From NCBI GenBank assembly GCA_051294375.1, contig JBJCIZ010000263.1:1-64000 (forward strand): DNA of 64,000 bases, given 5' to 3'. Below the pieces are notes generated by a model. It searched no databases and was not told where the DNA came from. It was given only the letters and a program-made list of their open reading frames with translations. Of the stretch, positions 32,480 to 42,680 are shown in pieces. Position 1 is the stretch's first letter. Every line of letters begins with the position of its first letter. The position numbers and the translations under genes are program-made. The DNA is from Paraspadella gotoi (lineage: Eukaryota > Chaetognatha).

Positions 32480-33900
32480 TTTCGCAGCGTTGAAAGTAAT
32501 TACGTCCTTTCATGTAAATGGTGAGAAATCCCAATGGTCGTACAAGCTGCTCGTTAGGGATAGAAAATTTGTCTTTTATGATGCAACGTTTCATGACTTA
32601 TATCTGGTTACACAAGGGGAAAATAATCATCAAAATGATAGAAAGCAACACCCAATACTTTATTCTCTTGGGCGCTCATCTTTGGTGTGCGTCGTCATTT
32701 CCATTGTAAGGTCTAATCTCTTCTCACCGATGCTCTCGTGATTGTCCGCTTCGCTCATCTCTCTCAGCCACAGGGAACTGAAATTCGCAAAAATTATGTT
32801 CCAACTTCGAAAGGCGCCACAAAGCGGAGGGCTTCGACAGAAGGACCCTTCTTACAAACTCACGCGCCCAGTTTCTCCATTTGGGGTAGAACGAGGAAAT
32901 CATCGCATAGAACTGTCGGATAATGGCTTCGACGAACATTCCATTGGAAGCTTTCCGCATTCCCAACGTCTTTTGCGTGAGTCTTGAGGTGCTAATTTGC
33001 GACAACGGTGAAACTCTTTGCGGCCTAAAAATGTAGCACTCTACAGTTCCGAAGAGAACAGTTTGCGTTACAAGTATGCATCCGCTCGTACCACGCAATA
33101 AACGAAAGCAATGATATCAATTTTCATCGACAAATACTTGATGGAAGAAGCGCGCGGTATCCGCGGCCAGCTGCGCCACTATGACGATACGAAATCGGAG
33201 ATAACAGCCCAGCATATTCGTACAATGTAGTCGGGTCCAGTGAAGTTAATTGCGTCATTAAAACATTTACCTCTCACGTTGCACGTGACGTCGTGGCAAT
33301 TCGTACTTTGTCTTTGTCTCGTGTAGCGACAACGTGACGGGAAAGGTTTTCCAGATTGGTTTATGCGGGGGGACATCGTCTGGTGTCAACTCTACGAGCA
33401 ATTGGACCTTCCTTCGAACAGAATTTTTTTCATTTTCTTCATTTACCGCTTTTTTTAAGTCAGCAGGGATATCTATTGAGTTTTCGGATAAGAGATGTTA
33501 AACCGGTTTTAAAATGCCATTGTTGGCAGAAAATCTCTACTATTCAATATTCTGCTCGCCTTTTCCCTACCTCTCATTGGCCAGGGTAAACCGACCGAAA
33601 ATAAATGACCTTCTTTCTCGTCAAATCGTATGTGGTCTTCAAGTTGTTTTATCCGGCGTATTCGTCTTTCAAGCCGCTGACGCAGCTTCTTAGCACTAAG
33701 GCGCCGGGACGAAATCGGCGGATGAAAACAGACGTCGAGATGTCTTCTTGGATTTTCTTCTCATCTTCTTCGAACATATGTCCGCTGTTATGCGGGCACA
33801 ATGTATATCATCTTGCTGCTCATACCGGGCCGCGGATCAGCTAACAAGCGTCCAGAGCCAAAAATCGGTCATTAATGCAATCTGGCTGATCTGCGGGGCC
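32480..33900 (-). pseudogene. Reverse transcriptase remnant (copy D)
   Basis: Minus-strand words match RT of the other copies. Examples are the region AAACGTTGCATCATAAAAG (about 32,575-32,595), GKEFF.DAINFTGPDY-like residues near 33,230-33,270, and an RQFYA..S segment at about 32,900 at the place of the RQFYVDD motif, where the catalytic Asp pair is not readable. Numerous indels are present; it is inactive as written. Confidence 0.55.
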
Positions 33901-35110
33901 ACGTCGAACTTACGCCGCCTATCCGTATAAGCGAACCCTGCTGGGAGGAGCAGTCCAACCTCCTTGTCTGGGAGGTTGGGAAGGAAACCGCCTTACTAGG
34001 TGTGTGAGTTTTTCGCGGCCACATCTTCAATGAAGGGGGAGGTCATCCTTCGCGACGTCAAGCAGTTTTCCCACTAATTGCGCGGCGTACAGAAAGTGAG
34101 AAAGTTCATGCGAGTGGTTCCGACATTGAATCGGTCACTTCTCGATGATCGTCTGGTCGCAATCGAGGGTCCTGATTCTCATGGGAATACGCATTACGTC
34201 TAATTTTAATTCGTCCCAAGCCGATATAAATTTTTCTTTTCAAAAACACACCAATCGATTACAATCCTGAGTCTATCATGGCGTAACGTGTGCGCTTGCG
34301 TCCGCGCCGATTTCTCGACGAACCGGCAACAACTGGACGAAAGGTCGACCGCCTGGGGCGGACGCAACCGGCCAGGTCGCAAGCCTTGAGGTCGGCCGTC
34401 ACCATGCCGCCACCGGAGGAGGAGGTGGACGCTAAAACTTATAGGAATTGTCCTGATTCAGATCCGGTAATTCCGCTATTACACCGTCGATGTGATGTGG
34501 CCGCGCTTGGCGCTGATAGAGGGGCCTGGGGCATTGAACGCAGGGGAGGTAAAGAAGGACAGTAGGATGGGGAAAGCGGGAGGTGCATAATGGGGGTTGT
34601 ACATATGTGTCGTTTGTTGGCTGATATTGTCGTATTTGTATATGGGGGGGTGGATTGGATCGACGCGCACTGGCGCCATCCCATTAAGTCGGTGATGGTT
34701 ACTCTACAGTAAAGAGCACAAAGACCCAAACCTAACATTTACTCGCTAAAATGGTTACCAATTCCAAACATTTAAAACAAATCTTCTGGCCTAGAATAGA
34801 TCAGCTCTTGCCTGGATTCCAAGCCGCTAAGTATCCGCGCACATTCCCAAACCATGTGAGCTTAGGCCGCAGAAGTGACAATGCTGGTCGTTGCAGGCCG
34901 GACCGGCCAGTTGCATGCGTAATTGGGGTCCCTGGATTCTTGTTGGATGCAATGGACTGTGTCTGTGTCGCCCGAAATCTGCGTCGACTGAACAGATTGT
35001 GGCAAACATAAGGTTCTTCGCTGCCTGGTGGTTTGGCTTGCTGTGCTGCGACATAAGCCGCAACCAGTATCCACTGTGGGCCGGCAAGAGGCCGATCTGC
35101 ACTTGTTCCT
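33901..35110 (-). pseudogene. Protease and zinc-knuckle remnant (copy D)
   Basis: On the minus strand the protease signature MIDSG is readable at about 34,265-34,280. Upstream in the coding direction a Pro-rich linker (about 34,440-34,680) and a knuckle start reading CHFCG (about 34,866-34,885) are recognisable. The remainder is broken. Confidence 0.55.
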
Positions 35111-37600
35111 TGCTCCGGTCGTCGTCTTCGTCTTTCCGGTTTTGGGGTGGCTGTGTGGTCGGCTATGCGTCCAGACAGGAGTCAAATGATATCAGTTAGA
35201 TTTGATTCTCCACCTGGAATTCGGAAGGGCCCCCACCCGTTATTGCATCGCGGGGGGGCAATTCAATTGCTATCAACGCGCTACCCGAGGCCAGTTGACG
35301 TTTTCTTTTTTTGTAGTATAACGGACCTTAAACCGCTTAAAAGCGTGTATTTTTAAAAAATTGATAAATCAGTAGATTGTTCTTTTTCGGGTTGGTCAGC
35401 ATACAAACATTGCGTTTCCTCTGCAAATTTTTTCTTTCCACTGAGGAATTTTGTTTCTAGGATCTCGGCAATACCGTATCCCTGTTCAAATTCACGAATA
35501 CGACCTTGCCTCTGCTATCCCTCAATTTTCTCCAACCGGGTAATTGTCTCGTCATATCAGGTAGCTTCGTCACTTACCTCCAGCAAGACAATCTCGCAGG
35601 CATTTCATGACAGGATGAAGCGTTCCGTCGACGAACTTCGTCGTAACATTTCTATCGCTTCGGAGACCGCCAGCGCATAATTCAACGACGCGTGAAAATA
35701 TTTCTGTAACTTTAACCTTGCAAGGCCTCCAAATCCAAAAGCGTAATTCTTTGATGCCGCATTTGCGTCCGGTAACGCCAGGTTGTGACATCACCGATTC
35801 CATTGTTGCATTGATGGATCTCAACACCACTTTGTTTTTGAATCCTCACTTCATGAAGAACCTCCTCTGGGCGGAGGTGCTCTTTCAACATCCGAATCGT
35901 TTAGATTCAGCCGATTGCGAAAATAGAATATCTTCAAACTGAGGATTAGCCATAGGTATGAGTCCGCCAGTGTAACGGGAGGTTGGGGAGAAAAATCCTG
36001 GCAGCCGTTCCTGGCTTCAGCTAGACCTCCCCCCACCTTGTACTGTCGGGGTCGGCATTTGATACGGACTGCGTCTCTCATCGCCGAGCTCTTGTTCTAA
36101 CCGGCGGATCGTGCTCAGGTTAATTTTTATGTGGAGTTGAGTCATTGGGGACATTGCGGCGGCGGCTCCGCACTTTGTCTAGGGAGGCATTGATTCATGT
36201 AGGGCGTGCGTCAAACGCGATTGTTTCACGGCGGTGGCACTGTGGCGGCGGTGAGCGGTTTCCTGCCGATTGAGGGGGTGATCCTCTCTACCGCCGTGGC
36301 TACCTGATTGAGAGTCATCGCCATCCGTTGTTCTCTCTCTCTTTTCAAGAAAATTTGTGTCATCGTTCTCTTTCTTGATTTCTGTTCATTGAGGATCCTA
36401 ATATCTGCTCTTTCTCACGACGTCTCTCTTCTCTCTCTGCTTACTAGCACCTGATTTTGTCGTTAGCTAAAGGTTTCAATGCGAAAGACATTCGCCAGAA
36501 ATAACTGCGACGCCGACGGGCTGTTTTGCGCTGAGAAAGTGGACTTGACCGACGATCAGCTGGGGGTACAAATCCTTCCGCTTTGGCTCTCAGAGCTCTC
36601 CCTCGGCGCCATGGCATCGTCGTTGCAATGGTCGTGCTAAAGTCGCTGCTGCCTCATAGCGGCATCGGACTCATGCCGTCGGCCGGCCTCACGATTTACT
36701 CCCTCTAGAGCTCTTAATTCTGCATGTCCTCTGCAGCCGGCTGTTTTTACCGCTGAGAACTATTGCCGTCTTTCCGCTCGCCTGCTCCGCTATCCGAGCT
36801 GCGCGGTTCCCGCTGAATTCGTTCCAGTTCTGGGAATATTCTTCCTCCTGCAGTGTCTTACTCTCGTTGTGTGTAGCTCAAAAGCTCGTCTGTAGCACTT
36901 CCTCCCTCCTCTCCTGTCTGCTGTAAGACTAACGAGGTAGGAATTGTAATCTAATAAAGACTGACGCGTTCGGCACGTTCGGAGGGCCGTGCGTCCATCC
37001 TATCGGCATTGTTTTATGGTCGTCGACCAGCTCGATGTTGTGCTGCTGCGCGCTGCTTCTGCGCTTCGTCTGCCTGTGTTGACGGTCGGAGGGTTTCTGT
37101 AATGCAACAGTATTGCGTGGCGCTGTGAGGTTGCCAGCGGATATGATCCCACGACATTGATCTCGTTCCAGCTTTTAGTCTATCGTTTGGAAGGGTCAAG
37201 CGAAAAGCTGTAGTTGGTATGCGGAACTGTTTGACGCAGAAATCGGGTCTTCTAGATGCAATTGGTTCATCATCCAAAACCGCCATAGCCCCCCCAACCG
37301 TCAGGGAGTGTTATCCGTCCACCCCATCCCAATCGTATCGTACAGATCTCGAAGTTGGGGCGCATCAATCACCTCCAAAGGGGGAAGGGGTTTATCGGCG
37401 TGGCTGATCTACAATATCTGGTCGGTATGCTTCAAAACGTTATCCAACTTCTTCGGTGTAAATTCGCTGTCTGAGGGTCGTGGTTGCCGAGGCTATCGCA
37501 TTCGCATGATTCTCTCAGGAGACCCTCCCTGGTCCGTACCATACGTGACCGGGTCAGACAAACCTGTGGGAGCTGCCTTGGTCACTCATTGTCCGCGCCC
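35111..37600 (-). pseudogene. gag remnant (copy D)
   Basis: Minus-strand frames at 35,570-35,830 retain SVMSQPGVT, ELRFW and CLRDCLAGGK, matching the capsid-like region of copies B and C. At 37,014-37,286 words such as LDDEPIASR and SMSWDH match the N-terminal Thr/Ser-rich part. The GATAGCCTCGGCAACCACG area near 37,490 still resembles the beginning of gag. The leader and LTR are not found. Confidence 0.55.
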
Positions 37601-37649
37601 AACTGCCCCTAGGCGGTATATCCTGTGCGGCTTGGGGAACAAGCCGGCC

Positions 37650-39463
37650 CACCGACGGGCCCGTCAAGGCGTGCCCGCCAGGGTGGCGGAGAGGGCTGCG
37701 CGTGCAGGACCACGCCTACGGCACTCGACCCGGCGCGCGCGAAAAGCCAGAGGGGCGGCGGCGCCGCGGCGGGTGCGGGAAAAGACGCGACATGCAGCGA
37801 GACGCGCAGGCGGACGACACAGCGGAGAGAGGAAAGGCGGGCGCCCGCCACAACAAAAACGCCGGGCCCGGAGGGCGCCACGCGCCGCCGCGGCCGGACC
37901 GCCCCGGGAAGGGGCCACCAGGGTCGCGGGCGCAAGCGCTGGTGCGAACAGCACACGGTTAGGAAGTGGGAAGCAGCCGCCCAAAGGTAAACAAATGAGA
38001 GCGGGAAATACAGCCGCAGAAAGGCTATCGCGGCATATCTAAAGCGCGGGAAATCGAACAGCAGAAAATACGGCCCGGCCGAGGCTCAGCCCGACGCGAG
38101 CAACTGCGCGGGCGTAAGCACGAGGACAGAGATCGCGGAGAAGTAGGCGCGAGCACGAGATGAGGCCAACGAAGGAGAGCTCCGGAGCGGCGGGGGACGG
38201 GCGCGGACGAGAGGGAGCGAACCCGGAGCCCGAGACGGCGCCGGGGTCGAGACCCGGCAGCGCCGGGACCGCGGGGGGGGGCGGCCCACCGAGGCCGGCG
38301 CCCCGCGTCCGCCGCCGGAAGGGGGCGCGCGCGAAGGCCGACGGCCCCGGCCCGCCCAAGACCCGGGTCCGCCGCACACAGAAAACGCGCGGCGCGCCGC
38401 CCAGACCCGCAGGACCCCGGAAGAGGGGAGAGGAGACGGAAGCGGCGAAGGGGAGGCGGGGCAAGACCCGGGGGCACACGCGGGCAAGAGGCACGAGGGC
38501 GAGCAGCAGACAGGCGGGGGCGGCGCAGGGGCAGCCCGTAAGCGGGGGAGCGAAAAGGGCTCGCCGGAAAGGGGGGGCACGCAGGAGGAGGCCGCCAATA
38601 AGACCCGAGTAAAGGCCGGGGCCCGCAAGAGAAGGTGCCCGGAAAAAAGCCGTGGAGAGACGCGGGCAAAACGGGAAACTAGGAACGAAAAGGAAAAAGA
38701 AAAGCAGACCGAAAGCACGAAAGGAAAAGAAACATAGGGGACCAAGGAAAGAAGAGAACAAGGACGAAAGGAGAAAAGAAGAGGGAGGCAGCGCGCCGGC
38801 AAACAGAGGAGGGGAGGGCGTCGGACGCCGCCAACCGGGTGCGCGGAACCGGACGTGGGCGCACGCGCGGCCGCCCGGGGACGGCAGGCCCGGGGGCGGC
38901 CCGGCCGGCCGACCGGGCGCCCACCGGGCGGGGAGCGGGGCGGCGCCGGGGGGGGGGCGGCGTCGCCCGACCCCACGGCGCACGCAGCGCGCCCGCGGCC
39001 TCGCGCGGGCCCAGGGACCCAAGCGCCCGACAGACCGGGCACCGCGCACCCCCCCCCCCAACACGCCCCAAGCCCCGGCCCCGGGCCGCGACCCAGGGCG
39101 GGCCCGCCGCCCGCCGGGCACACGACGGCCACCCCGGGCAGGACGGCCGGCGGGGCCCACGGCGGGCACGGCGCCGGGGGGCGGGGCGGGCCCGCGGCCG
39201 GGACCGGAGGACCGGGCCCTGGCGCCCCAGGCCGGGAGGGGGGGCCGGGGGGGGGGGGCGGGGCCCGGCCCCGCACCCGCGCGGCGGAGCCACCGGCGGG
39301 GCCGGCGCGCCGCGGGGCGCGCGGCGCGCCGAGTGGCTCCCGCCGCCGGAGCGGGGCGGGGCGGCGGGCGCCACGGCGCCGGCGCGCCCGGCGGTAGGAG
39401 CCGGGACCCGGCGGCACGGCCGGCCCGGCCCCGCCGCGGCGTGGGAGCTGCGGGCGGCCCAGC
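37650..39463. other. GC-rich block almost devoid of T on the plus strand
   Basis: From about 37,650, and extremely from 38,221 to 39,460, the plus strand is nearly free of T: several 60-base lines contain none, and I count about 20 T in roughly 1,240 bases. G, C and A remain. Stop codons cannot occur on either strand without T (plus) or its complement, so long ORFs (up to 558 codons) appear in several frames at once and carry no meaning. The block ends abruptly at 39,463-39,465, where copy B RNase H resumes. It is either a sequencing/assembly artefact or a very unusual low-complexity region. Confidence 0.7.
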
Positions 39464-40633
39464 TACGGCGTCACTATTTATCGTAGAACTGTCCCACCTA
39501 CTGACGGAAAATCTCATGTTGCCTTTATTATGTCCAGGTCCCGAGTGACGCCGGCCGATTCCTCCAAAGCGTCTCACCACAACTCGATCCCGAGATTGGA
39601 GTTGACGGCGGCATGCCTCGGCGCAGAGATTCGACACACCGTGGTAGAAGAGATGACAAATGACCGGTTTGAAAAAGTAGTAATGTGGACTGATTCTGAA
39701 ACGGTTTTGAAACAAATTTTTGANNNNNNNNNNAAATTTGCAGCTTTCTTTAAAAACCGTTTATCTCGAATTAGGGAATTAACCGATGTCACGGAATGGC
39801 GCTACGTCGCGACGGATGAAAATCCCGCTGACGATTGCAGCCGAGGTCTTCCTGCTGGTGACCCAAAATGGCAACGTTTTCACAATGGCCCCGACTTCTT
39901 GTGGCGCCCAGAAGCGGAGTGGCCGGAACAGAAGCTGTCCGCGAAACCACTCCCAGCAGACATCCTTACGACTGAGGCCGACGAAGATGTCGAGACGGCC
40001 ACGGATAAACGCTCAAACAAAAAATCCAATGTAGAACATTGGGCCCTTCGAGTCGCACGCCAATGTTCTGACTCCCATAAAAAACTTCGTTTGATTGCGA
40101 CGATGAAACACGCGATCACGAGATGGATTGAATGGAGAAAAGCATTGCGCCAAGACGCAGANNNNNNNNNNNNNNNNNNNNNNNNNNNNNNNNNNNNNNN
40201 NNNNNNNNNNNNNNNNNNNNNNNNNNNNNNNNNNNNNNNNNNNNNNNNNNNNNNNNNNNNNNNNNNNNNNNNNNNNNNNNNNNNNNNNNNNNNNNNNNNN
40301 NNNNNNNNNNNNNNNNNNNNAAGATGCAGAAATTATCCAATGCCGAGCGCTGCAGCTTCGCTATTTTCCAGACGAGTACCGCCAACTTCGAGAGAAAAAT
40401 GTTCGCTNNNNNNNNNNNNNNNNNNNNNNNNNNNNGACACGTTCCCCACTGCGCCAGCTCAACCCATTCCTAGACCCTGCGGACGTTATACGAATTGGCG
40501 GCCGAATTGGGAAAGCGAATTTAGCCTATGAAACGCGACATCCAATTGTGTTACCAAAAAATGATCAAATTGTACGAGATTACATCCGCCATGTTCACGA
40601 GCAAGAAGCGCACGCTGGCGTTGAACACGTACT
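39464..40633 (+). pseudogene. pol: BEL/Pao pol, second part: RNase H and integrase N-terminus (copy B)
   Basis: Resumes at GGCTACGGCGTCAC, within the RNase H motif of copy A at 18,752. A long open frame from 39,530 covers the rest of RNase H (SRVTPADSSKASHHNSIPRL, WTDSETVLKQIF), the linker and the first integrase finger residues (HVHEQEAHAGVEH, about 40,591-40,629), with N at 39,724-39,733, 40,162-40,320 and 40,408-40,435. It stops at the N run 40,634-40,658, and the catalytic core of integrase is missing. Confidence 0.8.
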
Positions 40634-40658
40634 NNNNNNNNNNNNNNNNNNNNNNNNN

Positions 40659-40672
40659 TTTTTCGCGGTCCA

Positions 40673-40713
<41 letters not shown>

Positions 40714-41482
40714 GAAGAAAGAGAGAGGAGAGAGAGAGAGCTCCTCCTGATTGCTCCAACGAACGAGTAGCGTGGATGAAGGAAGACAGAAGGGGAGGGG
40801 AGCTAACGAGAGAAAAAATGATAGTGGGCATACCCAAGGTGGGCGGGATGGTTTTTGAGCGCGAGGCAATGGTCGCGGTTACAATGTGGTCGTGCGGCCG
40901 AGGGGGGGGGCGGGAGGGGAGGAGACTGAAGATGGAAGCCGTTGGAACAGGGTTCCATTTAGCCCATGGCGATGGCGTTGTCTCATTGCCCAGGAGGTTT
41001 CTAGCTCGAGTAGTTTCGAGTTATGTGCTTATTGCTTATACGCTATCAGAGAAAATTAAGAGGGGGGAAAAAAGAATTTATTATTTGAAGTACTTGCAAC
41101 GCGGCAACATACCTACTTTAGTACATTGCAACTGAGTAAACCGCTAATAGTTAGTAAAGTCGTATCGGCGTGGACAGACGGAAAAAATACATTCGGACGT
41201 CGAAACGTAACGCGCGATTTCCGCGACGTCATTTCCTGACGCTGACCTTTTTGATCGATCATACGTCGAACCGCGTCGCTCGGGGACGATGGGCGGCGGG
41301 GGCGGCGGGAGCGGCGGCTGCGGCGTCGGCTGCGAGGCGATGCGGAAAAGGGGAGGCGCGCCTCGTCATGAAATGTAGGTAATGTGCTCGCATCAGAGAT
41401 GCAAATGACGGGAAGGAGACAGGTGCTCGGGCGGAGATGGCGTCTCAGTCTAAAAGGTCCATAGTATAGGGAGAGAGAGAGA

Positions 41483-41531
<49 letters not shown>

Positions 41532-42012
41532 GAGGTGTTCAGGAGGAGATTAGATAATTAGATAAGTTAGATGCCGAGGAGAAGATAAGTCAGACCCTCA
41601 GTAAAGATAAGTGGTTGCCTGGAAGTCAGATCCTCTGGAAAGATAAGTCAGAGATTCTAAAAACGATAGTCAGATCCTGGGCACTAGATAAGTCAGGATC
41701 TAGGAGAAAAGATAAGTCAGTTCCAGGGGTAAAGATATATCCGTTGCTGGGTCTTAGATTGTCAGGAAGTTTGGAAAAGATGGGTCAGTTGCTCGGGTAA
41801 AAGTACGGTAGGGGGGGGGTCCAAGTAAACGATGGTATAGCTTAACGACCAGGCGGGAAAGGGGGCCGCGGGGAACGGGGGCCGCGGGGAGGGGTGGGGT
41901 AGAGAGAGAGAGGGAAAGAGAATTACATTCGATGACAACGAAAAGAATGAGAAGCTTTTAGAAAGATTGTCGGGGGCAATTTGTGGAAATTAAGACGAAG
42001 AGGGAGAGAGAG

Positions 42013-42089
<77 letters not shown>

Positions 42090-42390
42090 AGGAGGATTGG
42101 AAGCTTCCAAGGAAAGAGGGAGAAGCTTGATGGTTAGGGGTTGGGGGAAATTGGGGTAGAAGAAAAATGAAATGATACGGGTAAGGTTAAATTACAACAA
42201 AAGAATAAATTGGATTAGCGATTAAGACAAGTATACGGAGCGGAAAATACAATAAAAGTAATAAAAAATGAACTCTAGAAGGGCAATTTATATAATGATT
42301 AAAAATCTCACAAAACCAAAATCCAAACATATGACAGAAACTTGTTTTTATTTTTTAAATTTCTTTTTTTAAATACCGACTTGTTAAAAG
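40659..42390. other. GA microsatellites and a CpG-rich GGC tract, no gene established
   Basis: GA arrays lie at 40,676-40,740, 41,468-41,530 and 42,000-42,085. Between 41,200 and 41,370 there is a CpG-rich stretch with GGC/GCG triplet repeats coding for Gly- or Ala-rich runs, ending in TAGGTAATG. From about 41,570 to 41,800 the word GATAAGTCAG recurs at irregular spacing, an imperfect minisatellite. No supportable protein is present. Confidence 0.45.
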
Positions 42391-42393
42391 CAC

Positions 42394-42680
42394 AATGGGG
42401 AACAAACCAGAAAGCAAGGTAAAGTACACCTGCATCACGTCGGGCTCTCCACTTATGGCAAACAGCCGGGTTACCTGTGATGCCATTGGGAAAATATAAA
42501 TCTCACTGTTGGCTTTGGGGGGGGCTTCCGACCCTGCAGTGACGCATCCAGGACGGCTCGCTTTGCCAACGCAGAGGGAAGTCGTTTAGAAACAGTGGAT
42601 GGAACACTACCGGAATGGTGTGTTCCCCCTCGGAGCGAATGGATTTGGCTGAACGATGGGTGGACATTAAGCAGTGTGAA
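42394..42680 (+). other. Possible host exon fragment, sushi-like (low confidence)
   Basis: A short frame at 42,394-42,498 reads KVKYTCITSGSPLM and NSRVTCDAIG. This resembles the second half of a sushi/CCP module (V-x-Y-x-C ... C-x3-G). In a shifted frame after an eight-G run, GTLPEWCVPP follows near 42,605, resembling the W..P..C end of such a module. A stop and a frameshift interrupt it, and no splice pattern is obvious. It could be a pseudogene fragment or chance. Confidence 0.2.

Larger units (their letters stand above)
28992..37600 (-). mobile_element. BEL/Pao copy D, inverted and strongly diverged, inside copy B
   Basis: On the minus strand the order from 37.6 to 29.0 kb is gag, zinc knuckles, protease, reverse transcriptase, RNase H, a foreign 2-kb insert, and integrase. 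The right edge (28,992) begins within integrase at the equivalent of copy A about 20,405. The left edge fades into the GC-rich block near 37,600 without an LTR. Divergence from copies A-C is much higher than among those three and includes many indels. The copy is either old or low-quality sequence. Confidence 0.7.
23247..40633 (+). mobile_element. BEL/Pao copy B, interrupted at 28,992-39,463
   Basis: Starts with a 5' LTR, continues through leader, gag and pol to the end of reverse transcriptase at 28,991 and resumes inside RNase H at 39,464. It ends at the integrase zinc-finger region before a 25-N gap. About 175 bp of element sequence (equivalent to copy A 18,582-18,754) is missing at the interruption, which is filled by an inverted element copy and a GC-rich block. 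Runs of N lie at 27,266-27,275, 27,459-27,620, 27,948-28,203, 28,347-28,607, 39,724-39,733, 40,162-40,320, 40,408-40,435 and 40,634-40,658. The part downstream of integrase is absent. Confidence 0.75.

Noticed and set aside
38039-39715. Very long ORFs (up to 558 codons) in several frames of both strands
   Set aside because: They lie in the T-depleted block, where stop codons can hardly occur. All frames are open at once and the products are Arg/Pro/Gly/Ala-rich low complexity. No domain is present.
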